A stretch of 37,454 nucleotides of DNA, taken from NCBI GenBank assembly GCA_900102115.1, contig FNAW01000013.1, forward strand, positions 1 to 37,454, given 5' to 3'. This document shows positions 14,734-22,912 of this stretch, in pieces. Origin of the DNA: Blastococcus fimeti (GTDB lineage: Bacteria; Actinomycetota; Actinomycetes; Mycobacteriales; Geodermatophilaceae). Every line of letters starts with the position of its first letter. The stretch's first letter is position 1. The notes beneath the pieces are model-generated. The model had not been told where the DNA came from. It ran no database searches and saw only the letters and a program-made list of their open reading frames with translations. Position numbers and translations under genes: made by a program.

Positions 14734-16266
14734 TCAGCTGTGGCTCCCGTTGGCGGCAGCACCGTCGCCGTCGGAGATCGGCACGCGGGTGACGGCGTCG
14801 GCACCGGTGGCGCCGCCGAGCCGGCGCAGCAGCGCTGCGACGTCGATGCCGGTGAGGTCGCCGGAGAGCTGCAGCCCCTGGGCCACGTTGGAGGCGACCG
14901 ACTTCCCGAGCGAGCCGGCGCCGTCGGTGGAGATGACGGTCATCTTCTCCACCGCCGACAGCGGCGCGGCCGCCGCGCCCACGACGTCGGGCAGCACCTT
15001 GACCAGCATCTCCAGGATGGCGGCCTCGCCGTACTTGGCGAACGCGTCCGAGCGGGCGTCCATCGCCTCGGCCTCGGCCTGACCGCGGGCGAGGATCGCG
15101 GCCGCCTCGGCCGCACCCTCCCGCTCGACGGCGTCGGCGATCGCCTGACGCCGCATCTTCTCGGCCTCACCACGCTTGGCGCCCTCGATCGCCTCGGCCT
15201 CGGCCAGGGCCGACCGCCGGGCCCGCTCGCCCTCACCGGAGAGCTCGGCCTGCCGGGCGGCGGCCTCCGCGGCGGCGATCGTCGCCTGCCGCTGCGCCTC
15301 GGCGGTCAGGATCGCGGTGTTCTTGCGGCCCTCGGCCTCCTGCTCCACCTTGTAGCGCTGGGCGTCGGCCGGGCGGCGCACCTGGGTGTCCAGCTGCCGC
15401 TCGGTGAGCGCCGCGGTCCGCTCGGCGACCTTCTCCTGCTCCATGAGGATCGCCTGGTCCTGCGCGGCCTGGGCCAGCGGTCCGGCCGCGGCGGCGCGGG
15501 CCTTGGCGGCGTCGGTCTCGGCCGCGATCTCGGCCTGCTTGAGCGCCAGCTGCCGCTGCGAGATGGCGATCGCCTCGTCGGCGAGCAGCTGCTCCTGCTG
15601 GGCGGCCTGCCGGGCCCGCGCCTCGGCGATGCTCGCCTCCTTGAGCACTCGCGCGGCCTCGGGACGGCCCAGGTCTGCGAGGTAGGAGCCCTCGGCCTGG
15701 ATGTCCTGCAGCTGGAAGGTGTCGAGGACCAGGCCCTGGCCGGTGAGGGAGGACTCGGCCTCCTCGGCCACGGCGGAGGCGAACGCGGCGCGGTCCCGGA
15801 TGATCTCCTCGATCGTCAGCCGGCCGACGATCGAGCGCAGCGCGCCCGCCAGCACCTCCGAGGTGAAGGTGTCGATGCCCTGCTGCTGGTTGAGGAAGCG
15901 CTGCGCGGCGGCCCGGATCGAGCTCTCGGATCCGCCGACCTTGACGATCGCGACGCCCTCGAGGTCGCACTTGACGCCCTGCAGCGACACCGCGCCCCGG
16001 ATGCCGACCGGGATGCGGCGGCTGGAGAGGTCCATCGAGTGCAGCTTCTGGACGACGGGCAGCACGAAGACGCTGGCGCCGAGCACGACCTTCTGGCCGG
16101 AGGAGTCGCGCGAGATCACGCCGCTGTCGCTGGTGACCTCCCGCCCCTGGCGACCGGTCACGATGAAGGCCTGGTTGGGCCCGGCCACCTTGATGCGGGA
16201 CAGCACGAGCAGCACCAGCAGGACGACCAGGGCCGCGAGGCCACCGATGGCGTAGAGCAGCGTCAC
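14734..16266 (-). CDS. Flotillin-like SPFH-domain protein
   Basis: 510 residues, membrane scaffold of the flotillin/YqiK type. One N-terminal helix (AIGGLAALVVLLVLLVLSRIKV) is followed by an SPFH domain (about residues 25-200: GPNQAFIVTGRQG, VVQKLHSMDLSSRR, VKCDLEGVAIVKVG, TIEEIIRDRAAFA, LDTFQLQDI) and a long Ala/Glu/Arg-rich coiled coil (about 210-420) that is expected to oligomerise. GTG at 16266 overlaps the NfeD stop by 4 nt (GTGA); longer frame starts are not family-like. Flotillin with NfeD is the usual pairing for membrane-microdomain organisation. Confidence 0.92.
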   Translation of the reverse strand: MTLLYAIGGLAALVVLLVLLVLSRIKVAGPNQAFIVTGRQGREVTSDSGVISRDSSGQKVVLGASVFVLPVVQKLHSMDLSSRRIPVGIRGAVSLQGVKCDLEGVAIVKVGGSESSIRAAAQRFLNQQQGIDTFTSEVLAGALRSIVGRLTIEEIIRDRAAFASAVAEEAESSLTGQGLVLDTFQLQDIQAEGSYLADLGRPEAARVLKEASIAEARARQAAQQEQLLADEAIAISQRQLALKQAEIAAETDAAKARAAAAGPLAQAAQDQAILMEQEKVAERTAALTERQLDTQVRRPADAQRYKVEQEAEGRKNTAILTAEAQRQATIAAAEAAARQAELSGEGERARRSALAEAEAIEGAKRGEAEKMRRQAIADAVEREGAAEAAAILARGQAEAEAMDARSDAFAKYGEAAILEMLVKVLPDVVGAAAAPLSAVEKMTVISTDGAGSLGKSVASNVAQGLQLSGDLTGIDVAALLRRLGGATGADAVTRVPISDGDGAAANGSHS

Positions 16267-16817
16267 GAGGAGGGGCCTCCGGTCAGGGGGGAGTGCTCGG
16301 GCGCGGTGGAGACGACCTCGACCGCGGTCTCGCTGATGGCTTCGACGACGTAGACCGGCGTCCCGGTGGGCAGCGGCACGTCGCTGCGGGCGGAGTACTT
16401 GAGCTGCTGGCCGGCGAGGGTCAGCCGGACCTCCCCGAACCCGGGGCTGGGCACCGCCGAGACGACGACGCCCTGGGCGCCGACCAGGTGGTGGCGGGTC
16501 AGCGTGGGCTCGGTCGGCATGTCCGTGAGCGCACCCGAGAGCCGGACCGCACCCCACGCCAGCGGGACGGCGACGACCAGCCCGACGGCCGAGGCGAGCA
16601 GTGCGGCGACGGCGTCGGGCAGGTCCTGCGGCAGCAGGCTGGTGGCGGCGGCGCCGCCGAAGCCGATCCCGCCCAGCAGGGCCGCGAGCGCCGGGACGGA
16701 GAACGGGCCGTCGGCGTCGCCCAGGCCGAGGTCGAACTCACCGACGAACAGCGAGAGCAGGAGGACGACGAGGCCGATCGCACCGATGACGAGGAAGACC
16801 GTTGCCACTCCGTGCAT
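16263..16817 (-). CDS. NfeD-like membrane protein
   Basis: 184 residues. The N-terminal half has membrane helices (TVFLVIGAIGLVVLLLSLFV, ALAALLGGIGFGGAAATS, AALLASAVGLVVAVPLAW); the C-terminal half (about 110-180) is a beta-rich OB-fold-like domain with LVGAQGVVVSAVPSPGFGEVRL and TGTPVYVVEAISETAVEV, as in short NfeD proteins that partner flotillins. It precedes and overlaps the SPFH gene by 4 nt. Start ATG at 16817; a GTG three codons later is an alternative. Confidence 0.85.
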   Translation of the reverse strand: MHGVATVFLVIGAIGLVVLLLSLFVGEFDLGLGDADGPFSVPALAALLGGIGFGGAAATSLLPQDLPDAVAALLASAVGLVVAVPLAWGAVRLSGALTDMPTEPTLTRHHLVGAQGVVVSAVPSPGFGEVRLTLAGQQLKYSARSDVPLPTGTPVYVVEAISETAVEVVSTAPEHSPLTGGPSS

Positions 16818-16900
16818 CCTCCCGTCGGCCGTCTACCTGCAGCTTCCCAGTTGCGGGACGACTCCGGCAAGGAAATCCACAGTCGGGTGAACGGGCGGGC

Positions 16901-17836
16901 TCAGCGGGTGCCGGCGTCGTCGCGTTCCAGCGCGGGACGGTCCCAGCCCGCGAGGTCGGCGGCCGCCTCGTACGTCCGCTGGAGGAAGGCCAGCAGCACC
17001 GCGTCGGGGTCCGCGGCGGTGCGCACCACCTCGTAGGGCAGCACGTACTCGCCCAGGCCGTCGTCCCAGCGCGCGCCCTCGGGCAGGCCGGTGATCTCCC
17101 GGAACCCCGCGGGCTCGGGATAGGCGTAGCTGTAGAAGACGCCTTCCTCCCCGGGCGGGCCCGGCCAGTAGCCGCAGCTGCTGACCTCGTGCGAGTAGGC
17201 CTCGAGCATCACGTGCGGGCCGCAGTTCGGCGCCCCACCCGGGTGGTCGGGGGCCGTGCGGCCGGAGAACCGGGTCGTGGCGAGGTCGAGCGCCCCCCAG
17301 AACAGGTGCACCGGGCTGGACTTGCCGACGAACCGGTCCCGGAACGTGGTGAGGACGCGCGTCATCTGCACCAGCCCGAGCCAGAAGCGGTGCACGGCGT
17401 CCGGGTCGTAGCTGGCGTGCACCCGGTCGTCGGGGAACGGGATGGCGCCGGGGATCTCCACCGGCACCGGCCAGATCCCGGTCCCGACACCCAGCTCGTC
17501 GAGCAGCGCCATCACGTCGGCGTGGAAGTCCGCCACCGTCCGGGGTTCGAGCGGCAGCGAGCCGGTGGTGCCGTCCACCGTGGCGACGACGAGGCGGTGG
17601 TCGACGAAGTCGAAGTCCACCGAGAACGACGGCCCGGTCGGGTGCGGCATCAGCGAGGTGGTCAGCCCACGCGCCGTCACGTACAGCGGCACGTTCCACC
17701 AGTGGTTGGACAGGCCGGCGTTGGCCATCCGGACCTTGCCCACCACCTGCGTGTACAGCTGCAGCGTGTCGCGGGTGTCGGCCCAGCCGTCCACCGGCAG
17801 CGCCGGCCAGGAGCGCGGGGAGGTCTGCTCGGTCAC
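16901..17836 (-). CDS. DUF5996 family protein
   Basis: 311 residues, soluble. The conserved opening WPALPVDGWADTRDTLQLYTQVVGKVR and the later blocks LSNHWWNVPLYVTARGL, FDFVDHRLVV, SPVHLFWGALDLATTRFSGR and FYSYAYPEPAGF match the DUF5996 family of actinobacterial and proteobacterial proteins, whose function is unknown. ATG at 17836 agrees with the family start. It is followed upstream on the same strand by a DinB-like gene with about 65 bp between, so co-transcription is possible but not certain. Confidence 0.85.
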   Translation of the reverse strand: MTEQTSPRSWPALPVDGWADTRDTLQLYTQVVGKVRMANAGLSNHWWNVPLYVTARGLTTSLMPHPTGPSFSVDFDFVDHRLVVATVDGTTGSLPLEPRTVADFHADVMALLDELGVGTGIWPVPVEIPGAIPFPDDRVHASYDPDAVHRFWLGLVQMTRVLTTFRDRFVGKSSPVHLFWGALDLATTRFSGRTAPDHPGGAPNCGPHVMLEAYSHEVSSCGYWPGPPGEEGVFYSYAYPEPAGFREITGLPEGARWDDGLGEYVLPYEVVRTAADPDAVLLAFLQRTYEAAADLAGWDRPALERDDAGTR

Positions 17837-17902
17837 GGCGACAGTCTGGCGGCCCGCCCGTGGCGGACGGCGGCCGGATCCCGAGCCACCGCGCCGGGCT
17901 GC

Positions 17903-18457
17903 CTACTCGCCGACCTCGCCGTCGATCCACTCCCGGATGAGGTCGGCGTGCCCGTTGTGCCGCGCGTACTCCTCGATCAGGTGCACCAGGATCCAGCGCA
18001 GGCTGGGCGTCGTGCCGTCCGGCGAACCGACGTCGGCCAGGCGGTCCAGGCCGCCGTCCGCCACCGCCTCGGCCACGAGCTCCCGGGACCGGTCGACGGC
18101 TCCGGACCACAGCGCGTGCAGCTGCTCGGGGGAGTCCTCGGCCGCGGAGTGCCACTCCCAGTCCGGGTCCTCGTCCCAGTCGACGTCGGCGAAGGTCCCG
18201 CTCCACCCCCGCCCCATCAGCCGTCGGGAGCACCACATCTCCTCGACGAAGGCCAGGTGCTTGAGCAGCCCGCCGAGCGTCATGGTCGAGGCGGCCACCG
18301 TCACCTGCAGGGCGTCGGCATCCAGGCCGCGGGTCTTCCACGCCAGCGTGGCGCGCTGGTAGTCGAGGAACCCGGTCAGGACGGCGAACTCGTCACCGGC
18401 GGGAGGGGGCTCGATCCGGCCCTGCTCGATCCGGTCCTGGCCGTCGCTGTCGGTCAT
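17903..18457 (-). CDS. DinB-like (DUF664) metalloenzyme-fold protein
   Basis: 184 residues with the four-helix DinB/YfiT arrangement. Key His residues are visible in TLGGLLKHLAFVEEMW (helix 2) and in LVHLIEEYARHNGHADLIREW (helices near the C-terminus), the latter being the DUF664/DinB_2 signature HxxxEyArHnGHaD. These His side chains usually bind a metal. Such proteins are often thiol-dependent (mycothiol or bacillithiol) transferases, but no substrate can be named. ATG at 18457 is divergent from the polymerase IV gene with about 30 bp between. Confidence 0.88.
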   Translation of the reverse strand: MTDSDGQDRIEQGRIEPPPAGDEFAVLTGFLDYQRATLAWKTRGLDADALQVTVAASTMTLGGLLKHLAFVEEMWCSRRLMGRGWSGTFADVDWDEDPDWEWHSAAEDSPEQLHALWSGAVDRSRELVAEAVADGGLDRLADVGSPDGTTPSLRWILVHLIEEYARHNGHADLIREWIDGEVGE

Positions 18458-18487
18458 GGCCCGCACGCTAACGGGGACACTGGAGGG

Positions 18488-19831
18488 GTGAGGCGGGAGG
18501 CGAGCGTGCTGCACCTCGACCTCGACGCCTTCTTCGCCGCCGTCGAGCAGCGCGACAAGCCCTCGCTGCGCGGGCGGCCGGTCGTCGTCGGCGGGGTCGG
18601 GGGTCGCGGTGTCGTCGCCACCGCGTCGTACGAGGCGCGCGCCTACGGCGCCCGCTCGGCCATGTCCACGGCCGAGGCCCGGCGGCGCTGCCCCTCGGGG
18701 ACGGCGTTCCTGGGCGGCCGGTTCGCCGCCTACCGGCGCACCTCCGAGGTCGTCATGGGCCTGCTCCGCGAGCTCTCGCCGCTGGTCGAGCCGGTGTCGA
18801 TCGACGAGGCCTACGTCGACCTCGCCGCCGGCGGGCACGACCTCTCCGTGCCGGCCGTGACGGAACTGGGCCGGGACCTGAAGGTCCGGATCGCCACGGC
18901 CACCGGGGGAGTGACCGGTTCGGTCGGCATCGGCTCGTCGAAGCTCATGGCGAAGATCGGCTCGGAGCTGCAGAAGCCCGACGGGCTGGTCGTCGTCCCC
19001 CCGGGCGCGGAGCTCGACCTGCTGCACCCGCTGTCGGTGACCACGCTGGGCGGCGTCGGGCCCGCGACGGCCGAGCGGCTGCACCAGGTCGGGGTGAAGA
19101 CCGTCGGCGACCTGGCCGCCAAGTCGCTGGCCGACCTGGTCGCCCTGGCCGGGCGGGCGCACGGCGCCGGCCTGTACGCGCTGGCCCGCGCCGAGGACGA
19201 CCGCGCCGTGGTGCCCGACCGCGAGGCGAAGTCGGTGTCGCACGAGGAGACCTTCGAGCGCGACCTGACCGATCTCGCCGTCCTGGGCCGGGAGATCGAC
19301 TCGATGGCCGGCCGGGTGGGCAAGCGGCTGCGCGACTCGGCGTTCTCCGGCCGCACCGTCACGCTCAAGCTGCGCCGCTACGACTTCACCACCCTCACCC
19401 GCTCGCAGACGCTCCCCCAGCCCACCGACGATCCCCGGCAGATCGCCGCGATCGCCCGCCGGCTGCTGGCCGACGCCGGGGCCGAGGGCGGCCTGCGGTT
19501 GCTCGGCGTCGGGGTCTCCGGGCTCTCGCTCTACGCCCAGGGCGACCTGTTCGCCGAGGACGACGACGGCGCCCCGATGGCCGCCACCGAGGAGCCCGCG
19601 ACGGAGGACGCCGTCCCCGAGCCGCCGCTGCCCGCCGACAAGCGCTGGTGGCCGGGGCAGGACGTGCGGCACGAGGAGCTGGGCGCCGGCTGGGTCTGGG
19701 GCCGGGGGCTGGGCCGGGTGACCGTGCGTTTCGAGGGGCCGTTGACCACGCCCGGGCCGGTGCGCACACTCGCGGCGGACGACCCGCTGCTTCAGGCGGC
19801 CGATCCCCCCGACTGGAGGCCGCCCGCATGA
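18488..19831 (+). CDS. dinB: DNA polymerase IV (Y-family, DinB)
   Basis: 447 residues, error-prone lesion-bypass polymerase. Catalytic acids are Asp11 in LHLDLDAFFAAVEQ and Asp106-Glu107 in SIDEAYVD. Palm, fingers, thumb (helix-hairpin-helix GGVGPATAERLHQVG) and little finger (KSVSHEETF, then TVTLKLRRYDFTTLTRS) follow in order. A QGDLF motif at about residue 351-355 matches the sliding-clamp-binding consensus. Beyond this is an acidic linker and a C-terminal SH3-like stretch (KRWWPGQDVRHEELGAGWVWGRG) common in actinobacterial members. GTG at 18488 gives the family opening VRREASVLHLDLD; a GTG at 18506 has the better-spaced ribosome site and is a real alternative. No SOS box is seen upstream. 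Confidence 0.93.
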   Translation: MRREASVLHLDLDAFFAAVEQRDKPSLRGRPVVVGGVGGRGVVATASYEARAYGARSAMSTAEARRRCPSGTAFLGGRFAAYRRTSEVVMGLLRELSPLVEPVSIDEAYVDLAAGGHDLSVPAVTELGRDLKVRIATATGGVTGSVGIGSSKLMAKIGSELQKPDGLVVVPPGAELDLLHPLSVTTLGGVGPATAERLHQVGVKTVGDLAAKSLADLVALAGRAHGAGLYALARAEDDRAVVPDREAKSVSHEETFERDLTDLAVLGREIDSMAGRVGKRLRDSAFSGRTVTLKLRRYDFTTLTRSQTLPQPTDDPRQIAAIARRLLADAGAEGGLRLLGVGVSGLSLYAQGDLFAEDDDGAPMAATEEPATEDAVPEPPLPADKRWWPGQDVRHEELGAGWVWGRGLGRVTVRFEGPLTTPGPVRTLAADDPLLQAADPPDWRPPA

Positions 19832-21390
19832 CACCGGACCGTTCGTGGTGGGGGTGGGGCGCAGCGGACCAGGCCCTGAGCGACGAGGAGTGCATCGCCC
19901 GCGCGGCGCGGCTCCCGGGGCTCCCCGACCGGCCGCGCCCCGTTCCGCGGCTGGCCGACGTCGTCCTGCCGGCGTCCCGGGTGACCGGGCCGGACGGGCT
20001 GCCGGTGACCGCCGACCACGACGACCGGGCCCGGCACGCCTACGGCAAGGCCTACCGGGACGTCGTCCGGGCGCTGTCGGGCGAGCTGCCCGGGGCGCCG
20101 GACGCCGTCGCCCACCCCGCGGACGAGGACGACGTCGTGCGGCTGCTCGACTGGGCGTCGTCGGCCGGCGTCGTCGTCGTGCCGTTCGGCGGCGGCAGCT
20201 CGGTGGTCGGCGGCGTCGAGTACCGCGGCGACCGGCCGTGGATCTCGATGGACCTCACCGCGCTGGACCGGGTGCTGGAGATCGACCGGACCAGCCGGGC
20301 GGCCCGCATCCAGGGCGGCGCGCTCGGCCCGGTGCTCGAGGAGCAGCTCCGCCCGCACGGCCTGACGCTGCGCCACTACCCGCAGAGCTTCGAGTTCTCG
20401 ACCCTCGGCGGCTGGCTGGCCACCCGTGCAGGCGGGCACTACGCGACCCTGCTGACCCACATCGACGACCTGGTCGAGTCGATGCGCGTGGTCACCCCGG
20501 TCGGGGTCAGCGAGTCGTGGCGGCTGCCCGGCTCGGGCGCCGGCCCGTCCCCGGACCGGATGTTTCTCGGCTCGGAGGGGACGCTCGGCGTCATCACCGA
20601 GGCGTGGATGCGGCTGCAGGACCGGCCGCGGTTCAAGGCCTCGGCGTCGGTGACCTTCCCCGACATGCCCACCGCCATCGGCGCCGTCCGCACGATCGCG
20701 CAGGCCGGACTCCATCCGGCCAACTGCCGGCTGCTCGACGCCGGCGAGGCCGCCACGTCGGGGGCCTCGACGACGGGGAGCTGCGTGCTGGTGCTGGGCG
20801 TCGAGTCCGCGGCGCACCCGGTGGACAGCCGGTTGGAGGAGCTGCTGACGCTGGCCCGCGACTGCGGCGGCACGGTCGCCCCGCGGAAGGACGGCCCCCG
20901 CGATGCCGCCGCCGACGCGTGGCGGTCGTCGTTCCTGCGCGCGCCCTACGGCCGCGACGGGCTGGCCCGGATGAGCGCCGTCGTGGAGACCTTCGAGACG
21001 GCGACCACCTGGGACCGGGTGGACGAGCTGTACGCGACGGTGCAGGCCGAGGTCGGCGCCGCGGTGCAGGAGATCACCGGGGCCCCCGGGCTGGTGAACT
21101 GCCGGTTCACCCACGTCTACCCCGACGGGCCGGCGCCGTACTTCACGGTGGTGGGCGTCGGGCGGCCCGGCTCCGAGGTCGCCATGTGGGACGACGTGAA
21201 GACCGCCGCCATGGAGGTGCTGACCCGGCTGCGCGGCACGGTCACCCACCACCACGCCGTCGGCCGCGACCACCGCCCCGGCTACGACCGGCAGCGCCCC
21301 GAACCGTTCGCCGTCGCGCTGCGGGCGGCGAAGGCGGCGCTGGACCCGGCCGGCGTCCTCAACCCCGGCGTGCTCGTCGACGCCGTGTAG
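19828..21390 (+). CDS. FAD-binding oxidase, alkyl-DHAP-synthase-like
   Basis: 520 residues, VAO-type flavoprotein. The FAD domain shows VVPFGGGSSVVGGVE and GGWLATRAGGHYATLLTHIDDLVESMRVVTP; then PSPDRMFLGSEGTLGVITEAWMRL; the C-terminal substrate domain shows CRFTHVYPDGPAPYFTV and HHHAVGRDHRPGY, a His cluster typical of alkyldihydroxyacetonephosphate synthases and their actinobacterial relatives. Size is close to M. tuberculosis AgpS. ATG at 19828 overlaps the polymerase IV stop (ATGA), so it is co-translated with it. Ether-lipid activity is suggested by family only; other 2-hydroxyacid-oxidase activities remain possible. Confidence 0.85.
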   Translation: MTPDRSWWGWGAADQALSDEECIARAARLPGLPDRPRPVPRLADVVLPASRVTGPDGLPVTADHDDRARHAYGKAYRDVVRALSGELPGAPDAVAHPADEDDVVRLLDWASSAGVVVVPFGGGSSVVGGVEYRGDRPWISMDLTALDRVLEIDRTSRAARIQGGALGPVLEEQLRPHGLTLRHYPQSFEFSTLGGWLATRAGGHYATLLTHIDDLVESMRVVTPVGVSESWRLPGSGAGPSPDRMFLGSEGTLGVITEAWMRLQDRPRFKASASVTFPDMPTAIGAVRTIAQAGLHPANCRLLDAGEAATSGASTTGSCVLVLGVESAAHPVDSRLEELLTLARDCGGTVAPRKDGPRDAAADAWRSSFLRAPYGRDGLARMSAVVETFETATTWDRVDELYATVQAEVGAAVQEITGAPGLVNCRFTHVYPDGPAPYFTVVGVGRPGSEVAMWDDVKTAAMEVLTRLRGTVTHHHAVGRDHRPGYDRQRPEPFAVALRAAKAALDPAGVLNPGVLVDAV

Positions 21391-21400
21391 AACGGGCACC

Positions 21401-22006
21401 GTGACCGAACAGAACGCGTGGCTGCGGATGACCGAGGAGGACCCGGAGCACTCGGCCGCCTACGTGCGGCGCTTCCGCACCCTGGCCGAGCAGGGCATGG
21501 ACCTCGTGGGCGAGGCGCGGCTGGTCGACGCGATGCTGCCGCGCGGCTCGCGGGTGCTCGACGCCGGCTGCGGCCCGGGCCGGGTGGGCGCCCACCTGCA
21601 CGAGGTCGGGCACGAGGTCGTCGGGGTCGACGCCGACCCGGTGCTGATCGCCGCCGCCGAGGAGGACCACCCCGGCCCGCGCTGGCTCGTCCAGGACCTC
21701 GCCGAGCTGGACCTGCGGGCCCAGGGGATCGACGCCGGCTTCGACGCGATCGTCTGCGCGGGCAACGTCATGACCTTCCTGGCCGAGAGCACCCGGACCG
21801 AGGTGCTCCGCCGCCTGCGCGACGTCCTCGTCGGAGACGGCCGGGCGGTGTTCGGCTTCGGCGCCGGCCGGGGCTACGCGTTCGACGACTTCCTCGCCGA
21901 CGCACAGGCCACCGGCTGGGCGCCCGATCTGCTGCTCTCCACCTGGGACCTGCGTCCCCTCACCCCCGACGCCGACTTCCTGGTCGCGGTGCTGCGCCCG
22001 GTCTGA
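21401..22006 (+). CDS. Class I SAM-dependent methyltransferase
   Basis: 201 residues with the Rossmann methyltransferase motifs: motif I VLDAGCGPGRVGAHL (about residue 50), motif II acid in VVGVDADPVLIAAA, and FDAIVCAGNVMTFL as the later strand, then FGFGAGRGYAFDDF. GTG at 21401 follows the flavoenzyme stop by 10 bp, so the three-gene set polymerase IV, flavoenzyme, methyltransferase is probably one transcript. Substrate unknown. Its TGA abuts the stop of the convergent gene with no spacer (TGATCA). Confidence 0.9.
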   Translation: MTEQNAWLRMTEEDPEHSAAYVRRFRTLAEQGMDLVGEARLVDAMLPRGSRVLDAGCGPGRVGAHLHEVGHEVVGVDADPVLIAAAEEDHPGPRWLVQDLAELDLRAQGIDAGFDAIVCAGNVMTFLAESTRTEVLRRLRDVLVGDGRAVFGFGAGRGYAFDDFLADAQATGWAPDLLLSTWDLRPLTPDADFLVAVLRPV

Positions 22007-22912
22007 TCAGAGCCGGCCGTTGGCGCGCAGCAGCGCGACCGCCTGCACGGTGGCGTGCCCGCGCCACTCCAGGGTGGCCGCGGGGGAGTAGCTGTCGAAG
22101 TCGACGGTCCAGCCGCCGTCGGGCTGCTGCCCGGCGGCGAGGCGGTCCAGCTCGGCCTCGACCACGGACGGCGCGAACAGCTTCCGGGCCGGGCCGCCGG
22201 GGAAGGGCGCGAAGTCCAGCGGCCGCATGAACTCGTCCTCGGCGCCGCCGGCCACGTGCAGCAGCCCGTCGGCCGGGATCAGCGGGCGCAACCGGTCCAG
22301 CAGGGTCCGCGCCTCCTCGGCACCGGCACCGGAACGGCCCGCCGCGTCGAGGAACTGCACCGCGAACGCCAGCTCCATGGCGTGCGTGGACCCGTCCAGC
22401 GCTCCCGCAGCCTCCAGGCAGTACGCCGTCGCACGGGCCGGCCAGGGGTGCTCCGCCACCGCCGGGTCGACCGCGGCCACCCGGGAGGCGGTGGCCGCGA
22501 CCACCGCGGTGATCTGCAAGGACGACGTCGTCGGGTCCGCCTGAGCCCAGAACGGCGCGCACGCGGCCGGGTCGGGCACCGGCAGCGCGAACGGCAGCCC
22601 GCCGTCGGGGAGCATCACCGACGCCAGCCAGTCGCAGACCTCCGCGGCGCGCGGCGTGGTCGCCGGTGCCAGGTCGGCGAACGCCTCCAGGGCGTGCAGC
22701 GCGCCGCCGGGCTGGCTGCTCGCCGAGCGCAGGTCGGGCTCCAGCCCCCAGCCGTAGCCGCCGTCGGGGTTCCGGTAGCCGTCGACAGCGGCGACCACGG
22801 CGTCGGCACCGCCGGAGCCGGTGAGCAGGTCGAAGCGGCGGCGGTCGAGCAGCCGCCCGTGCCCGGCGAGGAAGGCGGCGGCCGCCGCGAGGTCCACGGT
22901 CATGCCGCTCAT
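22007..22912 (-). CDS. Prenyltransferase/squalene-cyclase-like toroid protein
   Basis: 301 residues made of alpha/alpha repeats. QW-like motifs are visible: GYRNPDGGYGWGLEPDL near residue 45 and QQPDGGWTVDFDSYSP near residue 270, with further Gly-rich turns such as VMLPDGGLPFALP. This resembles the alpha-alpha toroid fold of terpene cyclases and prenyltransferases, but I do not see a catalytic DxDD motif or zinc ligands, so an enzymatic role is uncertain. The ATG at 22912 (MSGMTVDL) overlaps the CoA-transferase stop by 4 nt, making it the last gene of a coupled four-gene chain; ATG at 22903 is an alternative start. Confidence 0.8.
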   Translation of the reverse strand: MSGMTVDLAAAAAFLAGHGRLLDRRRFDLLTGSGGADAVVAAVDGYRNPDGGYGWGLEPDLRSASSQPGGALHALEAFADLAPATTPRAAEVCDWLASVMLPDGGLPFALPVPDPAACAPFWAQADPTTSSLQITAVVAATASRVAAVDPAVAEHPWPARATAYCLEAAGALDGSTHAMELAFAVQFLDAAGRSGAGAEEARTLLDRLRPLIPADGLLHVAGGAEDEFMRPLDFAPFPGGPARKLFAPSVVEAELDRLAAGQQPDGGWTVDFDSYSPAATLEWRGHATVQAVALLRANGRL

